64,000 nucleotides of DNA from the NCBI GenBank assembly GCA_964464925.1, contig CAYXLI010000031.1, forward strand, positions 1 through 64,000, given 5' to 3'. Of the stretch, positions 8,686 to 15,672 are shown one piece after another (within the stretch, counting starts at the first letter, position 1; each line of letters opens with the position of its first letter). The translations under genes and the position numbers were made by a program. The stretch is from CAYXLI01 sp964464925. Its GTDB lineage: Bacteria > Acidobacteriota > Terriglobia > Bryobacterales > Bryobacteraceae. A model generated the notes under the pieces. The model saw only the letters and a program-made list of their open reading frames with translations, was not told where the DNA came from and did not search any database.

Positions 8686-9081
8686 TTAATGGACGTTATC
8701 GACTGCGCGGCGGAGCTTCGCATTTACCTCCGTCGCAAGACGCTCCATCGCCGGCTTACCCACGACGGAGAGCATCTTAACCGCGTCTATCGCTCCTACG
8801 TGAACGTGTCCGTCAACCTCGTACACAATGACGTTGCAGGGAAGGAGTAGCCCCAGGTTGATCTCTTCACTCAGGGCATGATGCGCCAGGGGCGGGTTGC
8901 AAGCCCCAAGAATCACGTAGCGCGGGAAATCGACACCCAACTTCTCTTTCAATTTGCCCTGAATGTCTATCGAACAGAGCACGCCGAACCCTTCGTGCTT
9001 GAGGGATTCTTCCGCTTTCTGCACAGCCTCGTCGAAGGAGAGTGGGACGGTTCGCAAATATCCGTAAGTTGTGTCTGTCAT
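8686..9081 (-). CDS. DUF302-domain protein
   Basis: 131 residues, a single DUF302 domain: YGYLRTVPLSFDEAVQKAEE, then LKHEGFGVLCSIDIQGKLKEK, FPRYVILGACNPPLAHHAL, and LGLLLPCNVIVYEVDGHV. It has conserved cysteines at the ends of the second and third blocks. DUF302 proteins often occur with sulfide- and persulfide-handling genes (rhodanese, MBL sulfur dioxygenase, TauE, ArsR/BigR), and their function is unproven. Here the neighbours are an MBL remnant downstream and a SoxB-like gene upstream, fitting that association. It is intact, unlike its direct neighbours on both sides. Confidence 0.9.
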   Translation of the reverse strand: MTDTTYGYLRTVPLSFDEAVQKAEESLKHEGFGVLCSIDIQGKLKEKLGVDFPRYVILGACNPPLAHHALSEEINLGLLLPCNVIVYEVDGHVHVGAIDAVKMLSVVGKPAMERLATEVNAKLRRAVDNVH

Positions 9082-9486
9082 TGATGTGCCTGTTTTTCAT
9101 CGACGCCCGGGATGGATTTCGTGTGTTGTGAGAATTTGCCGCCGAGGTCGTCGACGCCTGATTGTGGATGTGCTTGTGAAACGAGATCCTGACGGTCGCT
9201 CCGCTTTTCACCGCTGTTGATTCCCATTCGCTGATCGCAGCTCTCGGTGGGATCGTCCTTCATAGGATGGAATCCAACCACGTAGATATCCAAGTAGATA
9301 TCCAACTGTTTAACAGGCCCCACGTCTTTGCAGGGCCTGGGACCCGGTTTCAAGGGCTCCTGTGGAAGGCCGCTCAGCCTCCCCGGTCACCTCTGTTTTT
9401 GAGGCGCTGTTCCTGCCGCCACAATTGACAAGGCTGAAAACCATAAGCGCGATCCCTGTGTTTCCGACCAAAATAGACGGATTCAC
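9078..9486 (-). pseudogene. Decayed DUF1264-like lipoprotein gene
   Basis: Reading from a GTG at 9486, there is a lipoprotein signal with lipobox LVNC (GIALMVFSLVNCGG), then RPSTGALETGSQALQ. The frame shifts near 9330-9345 and resumes as GPVKQLDIYLDIYVVGFHP and MKDDP. DUF1264 proteins have the same order (LEAGA..LQ, then GPVKQ-DIYVVGFHPMKDDP). A 9-bp duplication (DIYLDIY, about 9283-9304) and loss of the HH-rich core after KDDPT mark the copy as dead. The tail frame stays open to 9078, but I cannot align it. Family assignment is from memory of the motif. Confidence 0.55.
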
Positions 9487-9621
9487 GTCTTCTGTTGCGA
9501 TGCCTATGCGTTTGCCCCTAGCGATTGCCTCCGAACGGCGGAGGCACATTTTTCAGCGTAGCCCAGAAAAGCGATTCTACGCGTCCGCGGTAACGGTGAG
9601 ATGTTCGAAAGAATGCGGTCT

Positions 9622-11274
9622 TCAATTGCCACTTGGGATAGCTACCGCGCCTGGGTCTCCCGGAAGATGCCACAGGGCCTGGAGAGTACCGTACTGCGAC
9701 CATACCTTGTCTGAAAGATCGGTCGCACGAACGCGCCCCTCGCGGACCGGGCCGATGGGTGAGTGTACGCGCAGGAACTGCCGAAGTGCGGCATGGATCT
9801 CCTCCGGAAGGTAGTGCGCGTCCCTGGCACCTTGTAAACGGCAAATCATATCCACCGGTTCGCCATCCCGTTCGCAGCCGGCGATCGTATAGACGCGCGA
9901 CGGGTCGAGCGGCGCTCCATTAATGCCCACCTCCTTGATACGCCGACCGGGGCTTTGCTTCGCCTGGAAGATCACTTTCATTCCCGACGGCCTGGGACCC
10001 CACCCACCTGAGAGGGTGAACGGGTCCCTGGAAAAGACGAGTTCCATTTCATGCTCCAGATACGCATTCATTTGCGCGCCGGTTACTTTGCCAACCTTCA
10101 TGCGCGCATCCATCGGGAGCATGTTCCAGAGGTCCATTTCTGTAATAGGTCCGGCCGGTAGGGGCGGGGAGAACCTGAACCCATTTGTAAAACCCACATC
10201 CGCGTGCGCCGTATCGCGGACCACGTCAGCGATCAGATTGTCCATCGGGCTTTCCAGTACGTCGTAGCGCATCAGCGGCTCAGTCGTCTGCCCGACTACT
10301 TGATGGAGCCGCTTCGCGAATGGCGCCTCCTTTTCATCGATCAGCGCTTTGACTTCTCTGTTCGCGGCGAATTGCGATTCCTCCACTGCGACGAAATGAT
10401 AGTCAGAGTGCGTGACGGCGCCGTTCTCAATCTTCAGGTCCAGTTCGCCGATAAATGACCCCATCGAGCCAGGCTCAACAACGATTGTCTTGCCGACAAA
10501 TAGCGGCTTGTAGACGCGTTCGTGCGTGTGCCCGCTGAGAATCACATCAAATTCCGGAATATCCTGTGCTATCTGGACTGATGGTGCGAGGCCGGTATGA
10601 TTGACGAGGACGGTCAGATCGGGTTTTTCGCTTTGCTTGAGTTTTTGCACGTACTGACGCAATCCCTCAACTCGCGTAGTATCCAGACCGACCACAAACG
10701 CGGGGTTTTGACGGACGGTCGTGGTCGGGTCGGTCATGCCGACGAAGGCCACTCGGACGCCATCACGCTCCAGAACAACACCTGGAGGAAATATCCGTGT
10801 GCCGGTCGTCTTATCGTGAAAGTTATAGCAAACGACTCTTTCCGTGACGGCGTGCATCAGCTTGCGAAAGATCTGAGGACCGTAGACTACCTCCCAATTT
10901 CCTGGCGTGCCGACGTCAATGTGCAAAGCATTGAACGGTGCCACGATCGCATCGCCCTGGGTCCACGCCGCGATCGCTGACCCCTGAAACGTATCCCCGC
11001 CGTCAACAGTGAACACCGAGCCGGCTGCGCTGGATCGCATTTGGTCGAGGGCAGTTCGGATCCGTGCGTAGCCGCCCATCCTATGGAGGTGAGCCGGATC
11101 TTCGGGCAGGTATTCCCAGTGAGTATCAAGCTGCGCATGTGTGTCGGCAATATGAAGCAGCCGAACGTGCTTAGGCTTCCCGGCTCCAGACGTCCGTGGC
11201 GAAAACCAGAATGCTACAAGTGCAGCAGCGGATATGAAAATCGCCGCGAGCAGGGGTTGATAACGTAGTTTCAT
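9622..11274 (-). CDS. SoxB-like / 5'-nucleotidase-family metallophosphoesterase, exported
   Basis: 550 residues. An N-terminal hydrophobic segment (about 8-25) should export or anchor it. The metallophosphoesterase domain shows HIADTHAQLD (Asp44, His46), DGGDTFQGS (91-99), GNWE (125-128), VNHTGL (His226) and SGHTHERV (His249, His251); a 5'-nucleotidase C-terminal domain follows from about 330. In 5'-nucleotidases the third motif is GNHE. Tryptophan at that place is a feature I associate with SoxB, the dimanganese sulfate thiohydrolase of thiosulfate oxidation. No soxYZ, soxAX or soxCD is in the window, so the substrate is open. It follows the ArsR gene by 6 bp, so the two are co-transcribed. 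Confidence 0.85.
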   Translation of the reverse strand: MKLRYQPLLAAIFISAAALVAFWFSPRTSGAGKPKHVRLLHIADTHAQLDTHWEYLPEDPAHLHRMGGYARIRTALDQMRSSAAGSVFTVDGGDTFQGSAIAAWTQGDAIVAPFNALHIDVGTPGNWEVVYGPQIFRKLMHAVTERVVCYNFHDKTTGTRIFPPGVVLERDGVRVAFVGMTDPTTTVRQNPAFVVGLDTTRVEGLRQYVQKLKQSEKPDLTVLVNHTGLAPSVQIAQDIPEFDVILSGHTHERVYKPLFVGKTIVVEPGSMGSFIGELDLKIENGAVTHSDYHFVAVEESQFAANREVKALIDEKEAPFAKRLHQVVGQTTEPLMRYDVLESPMDNLIADVVRDTAHADVGFTNGFRFSPPLPAGPITEMDLWNMLPMDARMKVGKVTGAQMNAYLEHEMELVFSRDPFTLSGGWGPRPSGMKVIFQAKQSPGRRIKEVGINGAPLDPSRVYTIAGCERDGEPVDMICRLQGARDAHYLPEEIHAALRQFLRVHSPIGPVREGRVRATDLSDKVWSQYGTLQALWHLPGDPGAVAIPSGN

Positions 11275-11280
11275 CGTCGA

Positions 11281-11613
11281 TTAGCGGCCGAAGGCCGCGA
11301 CACGAGCAAGCCGTCCTCGTGCATCCTTGGCCGCGCTACGGCAGACAAGCTCGCAGAGTTTGAACACGACTGGATCGGAAATGGAATAGAAGATACTGTT
11401 GCCATCGCGGCGACGCGCAACGAGGCGAGCATCATAGAGTGCCTGCAAGTGTTTGGAAATGTTCGATTGGTTTCCTTCCAACTTGTCAACAATGTCACCG
11501 ACCGTGTGCTCGCCGTCTTCGAGTACCTGAAGAATCCGCAAACGCTGCGGTTCTCCTAACATTCGAAAGCGCAACGCAACCGCCTCTAACATGACATCGG
11601 AAAGAGTATCCAT
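11281..11613 (-). CDS. ArsR-family transcriptional repressor of the sulfur island
   Basis: 110 residues, a winged helix-turn-helix with the recognition helix in GNQSNISKHLQALYDARLV and wing RRRDGNSIFYSISD. Cysteines occur only in the last helix, Cys87 and Cys91 (FKLCELVC). BigR/SqrR persulfide sensors use one cysteine in helix 2 and one in helix 5; the helix-2 cysteine is absent here (RLRILQVLEDG), so if it senses persulfide or disulfide stress it would have to use the C-x3-C pair. It heads the operon arsR - soxB-like and faces tlpA across a 121-bp divergent region with a palindrome overlapping its own promoter region. Confidence 0.95.
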   Translation of the reverse strand: MDTLSDVMLEAVALRFRMLGEPQRLRILQVLEDGEHTVGDIVDKLEGNQSNISKHLQALYDARLVARRRDGNSIFYSISDPVVFKLCELVCRSAAKDARGRLARVAAFGR

Positions 11614-11621
11614 ACCAATTG

Positions 11622-11647
11622 ACTATAACACTCTTTGGTCATATAGT
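11622..11647. promoter_or_regulatory. Putative ArsR operator palindrome in the arsR / tlpA divergent region
   Basis: ACTATAACAC (11622-11631) and GTCATATAGT (11638-11647) form an imperfect inverted repeat matching at 8 of 10 positions around a 6-bp centre. It starts 9 bp upstream of the arsR start codon. AT-rich dyads of this size and position are typical operators of ArsR-family repressors, and the place would let the protein control its own operon and possibly tlpA. Assignment rests on position and symmetry alone. Confidence 0.5.
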
Positions 11648-11734
11648 GGAAGTGAGCGGGGTCTTCAGGTTGCGGGAGCTCGAGCGCGACGCGCGCAAAA
11701 TTCATCGCAATCTGAACATTCTTATTAGAGGCAT

Positions 11735-12334
11735 ATGAGTACGCAAAGACAGAAACTAGGTAAAGCGCCGCAAATCGGGCTGTTCGCTGTCGCAGTGGGG
11801 TTGATTATATTTGCATCACAGGACTGGACGGACGGGCAGGGTTCCACCAAGCCTGCTTCGTCCCGAACCGCTATGCCTAATCTGGTTCTGCCGAAGCTGG
11901 AAGGCGGCTCCTGGAAACTGAGCGATCACCGCGGTCAGGTTGTACTGGTCAACTTTTGGGCGACCTGGTGTCCGCCCTGCCGTCAGGAGACGCCGGGCTT
12001 AGTTGAACTTGCCCAGCATTATTCGCCCAAGGGTTTGGTCATAGCTGGCGTCTCCCTGGATGAAGGCGGTGCAGACCCAGTCCGGTCGTTCGTGCATGAG
12101 TTTCATGTTCCGTACACAATCCTGGTTCCGCCGCCGGATTCGCCCTATCTATCTGGCATCGAGTCACTGCCGACATCGATTCTCATCGATCGGACCGGGC
12201 GGGTAGCAAAGACGTACATGGGGGCGGTACGTGAAGCGACATTCGCGAAGGATGTTGAGCGTCTCCTGGCGGAGAATTCCGTTGATAAACCGAAAAGCTA
12301 TATAGGAGATTTGCAATGCCTGAATGGCTCCTGA
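11735..12334 (+). CDS. TlpA/ResA-like thioredoxin-fold thiol:disulfide oxidoreductase
   Basis: 199 residues. An N-terminal signal anchor (about 13-28, IGLFAVAVGLIIFA) places the domain outside the cytoplasmic membrane. The redox active site is WCPPC (Cys79, Cys82) in VNFWATWCPPCRQE, and the cis-proline loop is in ESLPTSILIDRTG. TlpA/ResA proteins reduce disulfides in periplasmic proteins or keep a partner's sulfur-carrier cysteine reduced. In sulfur clusters they are thought to serve Sox or DsrE-type partners. It is the first gene of the rightward half of the island. Its last 19 bp overlap the start of a tiny membrane ORF. Confidence 0.93.
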   Translation: MSTQRQKLGKAPQIGLFAVAVGLIIFASQDWTDGQGSTKPASSRTAMPNLVLPKLEGGSWKLSDHRGQVVLVNFWATWCPPCRQETPGLVELAQHYSPKGLVIAGVSLDEGGADPVRSFVHEFHVPYTILVPPPDSPYLSGIESLPTSILIDRTGRVAKTYMGAVREATFAKDVERLLAENSVDKPKSYIGDLQCLNGS

Positions 12335-12528
12335 TACTCCTTTTTGTCGCCGGCTACTTTGCCGTCATGAAATGGATACTTCCGCGCTTTGGAGTTCCCA
12401 CTTGAATGTCCCAAACGTGCGACGTCGAGTTTCGACGTGAGAAGAGCACTCGTCGTGAGGATAGACCAGACATGAAGAAACTACTACCGCGGGAGGATTC
12501 AGATAAGTATGCTGGTCCGCGACCTTAA
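12316..12528 (+). CDS. Small membrane protein with an in-frame UGA (candidate selenoprotein or nonsense-mutated)
   Basis: ATG 12316 has AGGAG at 12304-12308 (7-bp spacing). The first 29 codons give one membrane helix and a short exit (MPEWLLILLFVAGYF, then ILPRFGVPT). UGA at 12403-12405 interrupts the frame, which continues for 40 more codons to TAA 12526: MSQTCDVEFRREKSTRRED, then a charged tail ending DKYAGPRP. With readthrough the product has 70 residues and a U-M-S-Q-T-C motif just after the membrane segment. A perfect hairpin follows the UGA at the spacing used by bacterial SECIS elements. Alternatives: a Cys codon (TGC/TGT) mutated to TGA, or two separate mini-ORFs. I have a weak memory of small proteins with GVPTCM-type motifs in sulfur clusters and did not verify it. 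Confidence 0.5.
12422..12438 (+). promoter_or_regulatory. SECIS-like hairpin downstream of the in-frame UGA
   Basis: ACGTCGA (12422-12428), loop GTT (12429-12431), TCGACGT (12432-12438): seven perfect base pairs and a 3-nt loop starting with G then U. The loop G lies 24 nt after the UGA. The published bacterial SECIS rule, as I recall it, is an apical loop of 3-14 nt, 16-37 nt after the UGA, with G among its first two bases. All are met. A 7-bp palindrome can arise by chance in GC-rich coding DNA, so this is suggestive only. Confidence 0.35.
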
Positions 12529-12613
12529 TGAAATACGCAGTCTCGTGGTTGAAGTCGGCTTGAGCCAGCGCATTGACGCGCACGTGTCGAAGAAGACGAG
12601 GTCTGCCCGATGA
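12509..12613 (+). CDS. Short ORF overlapping the start of the DsrE-like gene
   Basis: 34 codons (MLVRDLNEIRSLVVEVG, then a basic end KKTRSAR). Its stop overlaps the DsrE-like start as ATGA (12610-12613), and GGAGG lies about 12 bp upstream, which suggests translational coupling. I do not recognise it. It may be a real coupling peptide or the back end of a longer decayed gene whose front lies in another frame. Confidence 0.25.
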   Translation: MLVRDLNEIRSLVVEVGLSQRIDAHVSKKTRSAR

Positions 12614-13060
12614 CTCGTGTTATCTGGAGTCTGCTTGCGATCTGGGTGACGATACTGATCGGCCTTGGCGTTGCAGGCGCACAGCGAACTAGCGGCAAGG
12701 AGCACCGAAAAGTCCATCGAGTGGTTATCGAAGTCACAGCCGAAGCAGCCCCGCAGTGGGAGTCGGTATTGAACAACGTAGAAAACCTGCAGAAGGCTTT
12801 CGCGTCTGAATCGACCGAGATTGAAGTCGTTACACATGGAAAGGGTCTGGCGATGCTTCAAAAGAGCAATGCCGGCCAGTCCGAGCGGATCCAAGATCGC
12901 CTCTGCTGGCGTGAAGTTCGCAGCGTGCGAGAACACGATGCGACACAGGAACGTGCAGAAGTCTGACTTGTTCGACTTTGTGGTCACCGTCGATTCCGGC
13001 GTGGCCGAGGTGGTTCGAAAACAGGAGGCCGGCTGGTCCTATTTGAAGGGAGGCGGCTGA
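12610..13060 (+). pseudogene. DsrE-like sulfur-transfer protein gene, frameshifted
   Basis: The first frame (ATG 12610) gives a signal sequence (IWSLLAIWVTILIGLGVAGA) and the DsrE-family front half: HRVVIEVTAEAAPQWESVL, then NNVENLQKAF, IEVVTHGKGLAML. At about 12890-12895 the reading must move by one base to continue as IASAGVKFAACENTM, then FVVTVDSGVAEVVRKQE and GWSYLKGGG to the stop at 13058. The conserved cysteine of DsrE-like proteins is in AACENTM. One extra G in the run around GATCCAAGATC explains the shift. It is a dead gene or a single assembly error. Intact, it would be a periplasmic sulfur carrier working with TlpA and the adjacent exporter. Confidence 0.75.
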
Positions 13061-13084
13061 GCTTCATGTGGACCTTAAACGTGT

Positions 13085-13453
13085 ATGCAAGTGTTTTCCT
13101 TGATCATCTTGGGGGTTGCCGCCGGTGTACTGAGCGGCCTCGTTGGTATCGGAGGTGGAGTTCTCCTCGTCCCCGCCCTCGTGTTTTTGTTTGGGCTTTC
13201 CCAACACCAGGCCCAAGGTACGACGTTGGCGTTGATGGTGGCGCCCGTCGGGATCGTGGCCGCCTGGGCCTATTGGCGCCAAGGGTATGTCGACTTGCGG
13301 GTAGCCGCACTGATTAGCCTTGGGTTCGTGATCGGAAGCATTGTGGGCGCACGTTTATCAATCGGCATCTCCGATGCTGTCTTGCAGAAAGTATTCGGCG
13401 TGTTCTTGCTATTGCTGTCTGTCAAATTGATCTTCAGCAAGGGCATGCCTTGA
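13085..13453 (+). CDS. Half-size TauE/SafE (DUF81) membrane permease
   Basis: 122 residues, four membrane helices, one TauE/SafE repeat: VFSLIILGVAAGVLSGLVG, then GIGGGVLLVPALVFLFGL, GTTLALMVAPVGIVAAW, and a C-terminal pair with VLQKVFGVFLLLLSVKLIF. Ordinary TauE/SafE proteins are about 250 residues with two such repeats, so this one probably works as a dimer. Half-size forms exist as genuine genes. Family members export sulfite, sulfoacetate or other sulfur anions, which fits its place at the end of the sulfur cluster, 24 bp after the DsrE-like gene. No clear Shine-Dalgarno sequence. Confidence 0.85.
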   Translation: MQVFSLIILGVAAGVLSGLVGIGGGVLLVPALVFLFGLSQHQAQGTTLALMVAPVGIVAAWAYWRQGYVDLRVAALISLGFVIGSIVGARLSIGISDAVLQKVFGVFLLLLSVKLIFSKGMP

Positions 13454-13600
13454 TGACTCGCAGCCGGAGCAACCTTGTGATGGAAGCGTTTGTTTCGGGA
13501 ACAGCGAACTGGGGTTCGACTGGCCGCGAACTCCAATCACGTTGAAGTCGCCGGATGCTCATGAATTATATCCGTCGGCTCGAATGTGCCACACGAGGCT

Positions 13601-13920
13601 TTACTGTATTTGGGATTTGAAGATCTGGCGAAACCAGGGAAGCCACTGCTGGCCTTCGGATGAAGATAGCAGGTCTTTGCCAGCGCGCTTCGCACAGGTG
13701 CCTGGCTGAACGGCAAAGACGGCGACGCCGTGAGGGAGCACTTCGGACGCAAGCAGTTCGCTCCGGGGAATCAGCGCGGCTTTGCTCGTGACGTATGCCG
13801 GCATATGATGGAGATTCATGGGCCCGTGGTCACCTCCATGGTGCGCCATGCACATCCGCCTTCGTCCGCGATGCCGTAAGCGCCGGTGACGATCGCGGTG
13901 CCTGTTAAAGCCGTGTCTCC
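13601..13920 (-). pseudogene. N-terminal and catalytic remnants of the broken short-chain dehydrogenase
   Basis: On the minus strand, about 13915-13870 reads TALTGTAIVTGAYGIA, the SDR nucleotide-binding start (TGxxxGI). In another frame, 13855-13601 reads GDHGPMNLHHMPAYVTSKAA with the catalytic Y-x3-K, then EVLPHGVAVFAVQPGT and QQWLPWFRQIF before a stop. The stretch between TGAYGI and the YxxxK block is deleted and the frame is shifted. The residues that should follow WLPWFRQIF in this subfamily (an ASG/LSGR/HDD C-terminus) are found at 8448-8290 on the same strand. So the gene appears to have been split by about 5.15 kb of DNA. Confidence 0.75.
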
Positions 13921-13965
13921 AGTAAAACAGAAAGCGGCCAACGGGATCATGCCCATCGGCCGCTT
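13921..13965 (-). terminator. Terminator after the DUF4097 gene
   Basis: AAGCGGCC (13932-13939) pairs with GGCCGCTT (13958-13965), with an inner GGG/CCC that can also pair. Read on the minus strand, the hairpin is followed by TCTGTTTTACT, a T-rich tail. It lies 24 bp beyond the stop of the DUF4097 gene. Confidence 0.55.
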
Positions 13966-13988
13966 CGCCGCTCGCGCCGGAGGAACGC

Positions 13989-14936
13989 TTACAGCTTCTG
14001 TATACGGATGCTGCCGTTCGAGGTGGAAAGGTCTACGAGGGGGCCGCCGGAGCCGATGGTGCCATCCAGGTTCGTTTTGCTGATACGACCGCCCTTCAAC
14101 GTCAAATCGAAATCGCTTTCAATATGAGAGTTCGACGTGGATGCGCGCATCTGCGCGCTCAGGTTCGAGGGCAGGTGAAGGTTGATTGAGGCGTTCGACG
14201 TGCGGCAGCGGATGTCATTATTCTTCAGGTTGTCCATAGTGAGATCCACAGCGCCATTAGAGCTTTCCAGCTTTACCAGACGGTTCGGCTCGGGATCCAT
14301 GATGCGGGCGGTAATCTTCGCGTTGGAAGTGTTCGCCTCAAAGTTTCCGCGGACATTTTCGGCTTTGATGCTACCGTTCGAGGTCCGCAAAGTTGCACCG
14401 CCGCTCTGATTATTCAATTCGATCCCTCCATTGGAGGTCTCTATTTCGAGACGGCCCTTCAGTTGGGTGATCCGCACCGCGCCGTTGGACGTGCGAATCC
14501 TGGCGTTGCCTTCCGTATTCTCAATCTGTACGGAGCCGTTGGAACTCACGATGCGATCCAGTTCCACAGACTTCGGGACGCGAAGAACGTACTTTGCTCC
14601 GAGTCCTCCGCGCAGGTGGCCGGAGGGCGGAATCGTACGAATGGCAATCAGATCCGGTGAGTTGGACACGTCGATCTTGATTGCTTTCATTGCGGATTCT
14701 TCCGCTCCATATTTCGTTCCGACGATATCGACCGTGTTCTTTTCCCAACTGAAGATCTCGACAGAGCCATTCATATTCTCGAGCGATACCCGTCCGCCCG
14801 GCTTCAGATCATAAGAGAAGTGGAAATCTTCGCGATAGCGCTGGCTGTCGCCGAAGTTCATTCCCCATTCTTCGCATCCGACCAGAGCCAAGGCAGATGC
14901 GGCCACGCAGAGCACACGAAGAAAACTCATGCTCAC
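13989..14936 (-). CDS. DUF4097-family beta-solenoid lipoprotein
   Basis: 315 residues with a lipoprotein signal (LVGC, Cys21). The C-terminal two thirds form a DUF4097/DUF2807-like right-handed beta-solenoid with a strikingly regular Asn-Gly ladder. SSNGS, TSNGA, TSNGG, TSNGS, TSNAK, SSNGA, TSNAS, TSNSH and TSNGS recur about every 18-22 residues, each on a turn between short beta strands. It is likely an envelope-associated structural or sensing protein; the specific function is unknown. It lies 52 bp downstream of the Rrf2 regulator on the same strand and is followed by a hairpin terminator. Confidence 0.85.
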   Translation of the reverse strand: MSMSFLRVLCVAASALALVGCEEWGMNFGDSQRYREDFHFSYDLKPGGRVSLENMNGSVEIFSWEKNTVDIVGTKYGAEESAMKAIKIDVSNSPDLIAIRTIPPSGHLRGGLGAKYVLRVPKSVELDRIVSSNGSVQIENTEGNARIRTSNGAVRITQLKGRLEIETSNGGIELNNQSGGATLRTSNGSIKAENVRGNFEANTSNAKITARIMDPEPNRLVKLESSNGAVDLTMDNLKNNDIRCRTSNASINLHLPSNLSAQMRASTSNSHIESDFDLTLKGGRISKTNLDGTIGSGGPLVDLSTSNGSIRIQKL

Positions 14937-14988
14937 CTCCCAACCGGGTATTACGCAGACAACCTAGATTAGTTCAAGAAAAATGAGG

Positions 14989-15465
14989 TCAGATGTAGTA
15001 CATTAACTCATCTGCGGCCGGCATCGAGGCGGCACGCGCCTCGTCTACCCGATGGCAGACATCGGCTAACGTAATGCGGTCCAGAATCTCGGCAATCGCA
15101 TTCCGCACGTCCCGCATCACGAGCTTCGTTCCGCAGAAGCGGTCGTCAACGCATTCATCGCACTTGCGATATGCGGATTCGCTTGCGCAGGGGAGGGGAG
15201 CCAGAGGTCCTTCTATTTTGCGGATGATCTCGCCCAGTGTCACGGTCTCCGGCTCTCGGACGAGCATATAGCCTCCGCCTTTGCCTTTCTTGCTTTCCAC
15301 CAAGCCTTCAGCCTTTAGTTTCAGGAGGATCTGCTCCAGGAATTTCTTGGGAATGGCTTCCTGACGGGCCATATCGGCGATCAACACAGGGCGTGTCCGG
15401 GGCGCCCGGCTCAATGCATAGAGCGCACGGAGCGAGTACTGCGTTTTCTTGGAAAGCGTTCGCAT
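14989..15465 (-). CDS. Rrf2-family transcriptional regulator with a cysteine cluster
   Basis: 158 residues from ATG 15465 (MRTLSKKTQYSLRALYALS, the family start). The frame is open to 15540, but the extra 25 residues do not fit the family. The winged-helix DNA-binding domain includes IPKKFLEQILLKLKAEGLV and wing KGKGGGYML. Cysteines 93, 102, 105 and 111 (PCASESAYRKCDECVDDRFC) could bind an iron-sulfur cluster, as in IscR and NsrR, although the spacing is not exactly either. It may respond to redox or NO stress. It is divergent from pyruvate carboxylase with about 207 bp between the starts. Confidence 0.92.
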   Translation of the reverse strand: MRTLSKKTQYSLRALYALSRAPRTRPVLIADMARQEAIPKKFLEQILLKLKAEGLVESKKGKGGGYMLVREPETVTLGEIIRKIEGPLAPLPCASESAYRKCDECVDDRFCGTKLVMRDVRNAIAEILDRITLADVCHRVDEARAASMPAADELMYYI

Positions 15466-15672
15466 TTCAGCGGTACTTTCAGTCTGACACGACTTGACAG
15501 GGTCCGAGTAGCGCCCTATTGTCGATCTACTAAGTCGCATTTAGGCAGAAGCCGCTTTTTGCTCAACGAACTTGCCTTCCTGTTCGCGCGTGCCTGTTGC
15601 TGCCGACGGACATACATCGGCCCGCAACACGGATGTTACGCTAAGAGTAAGTCGTAATTGCCCTTATTTCCA

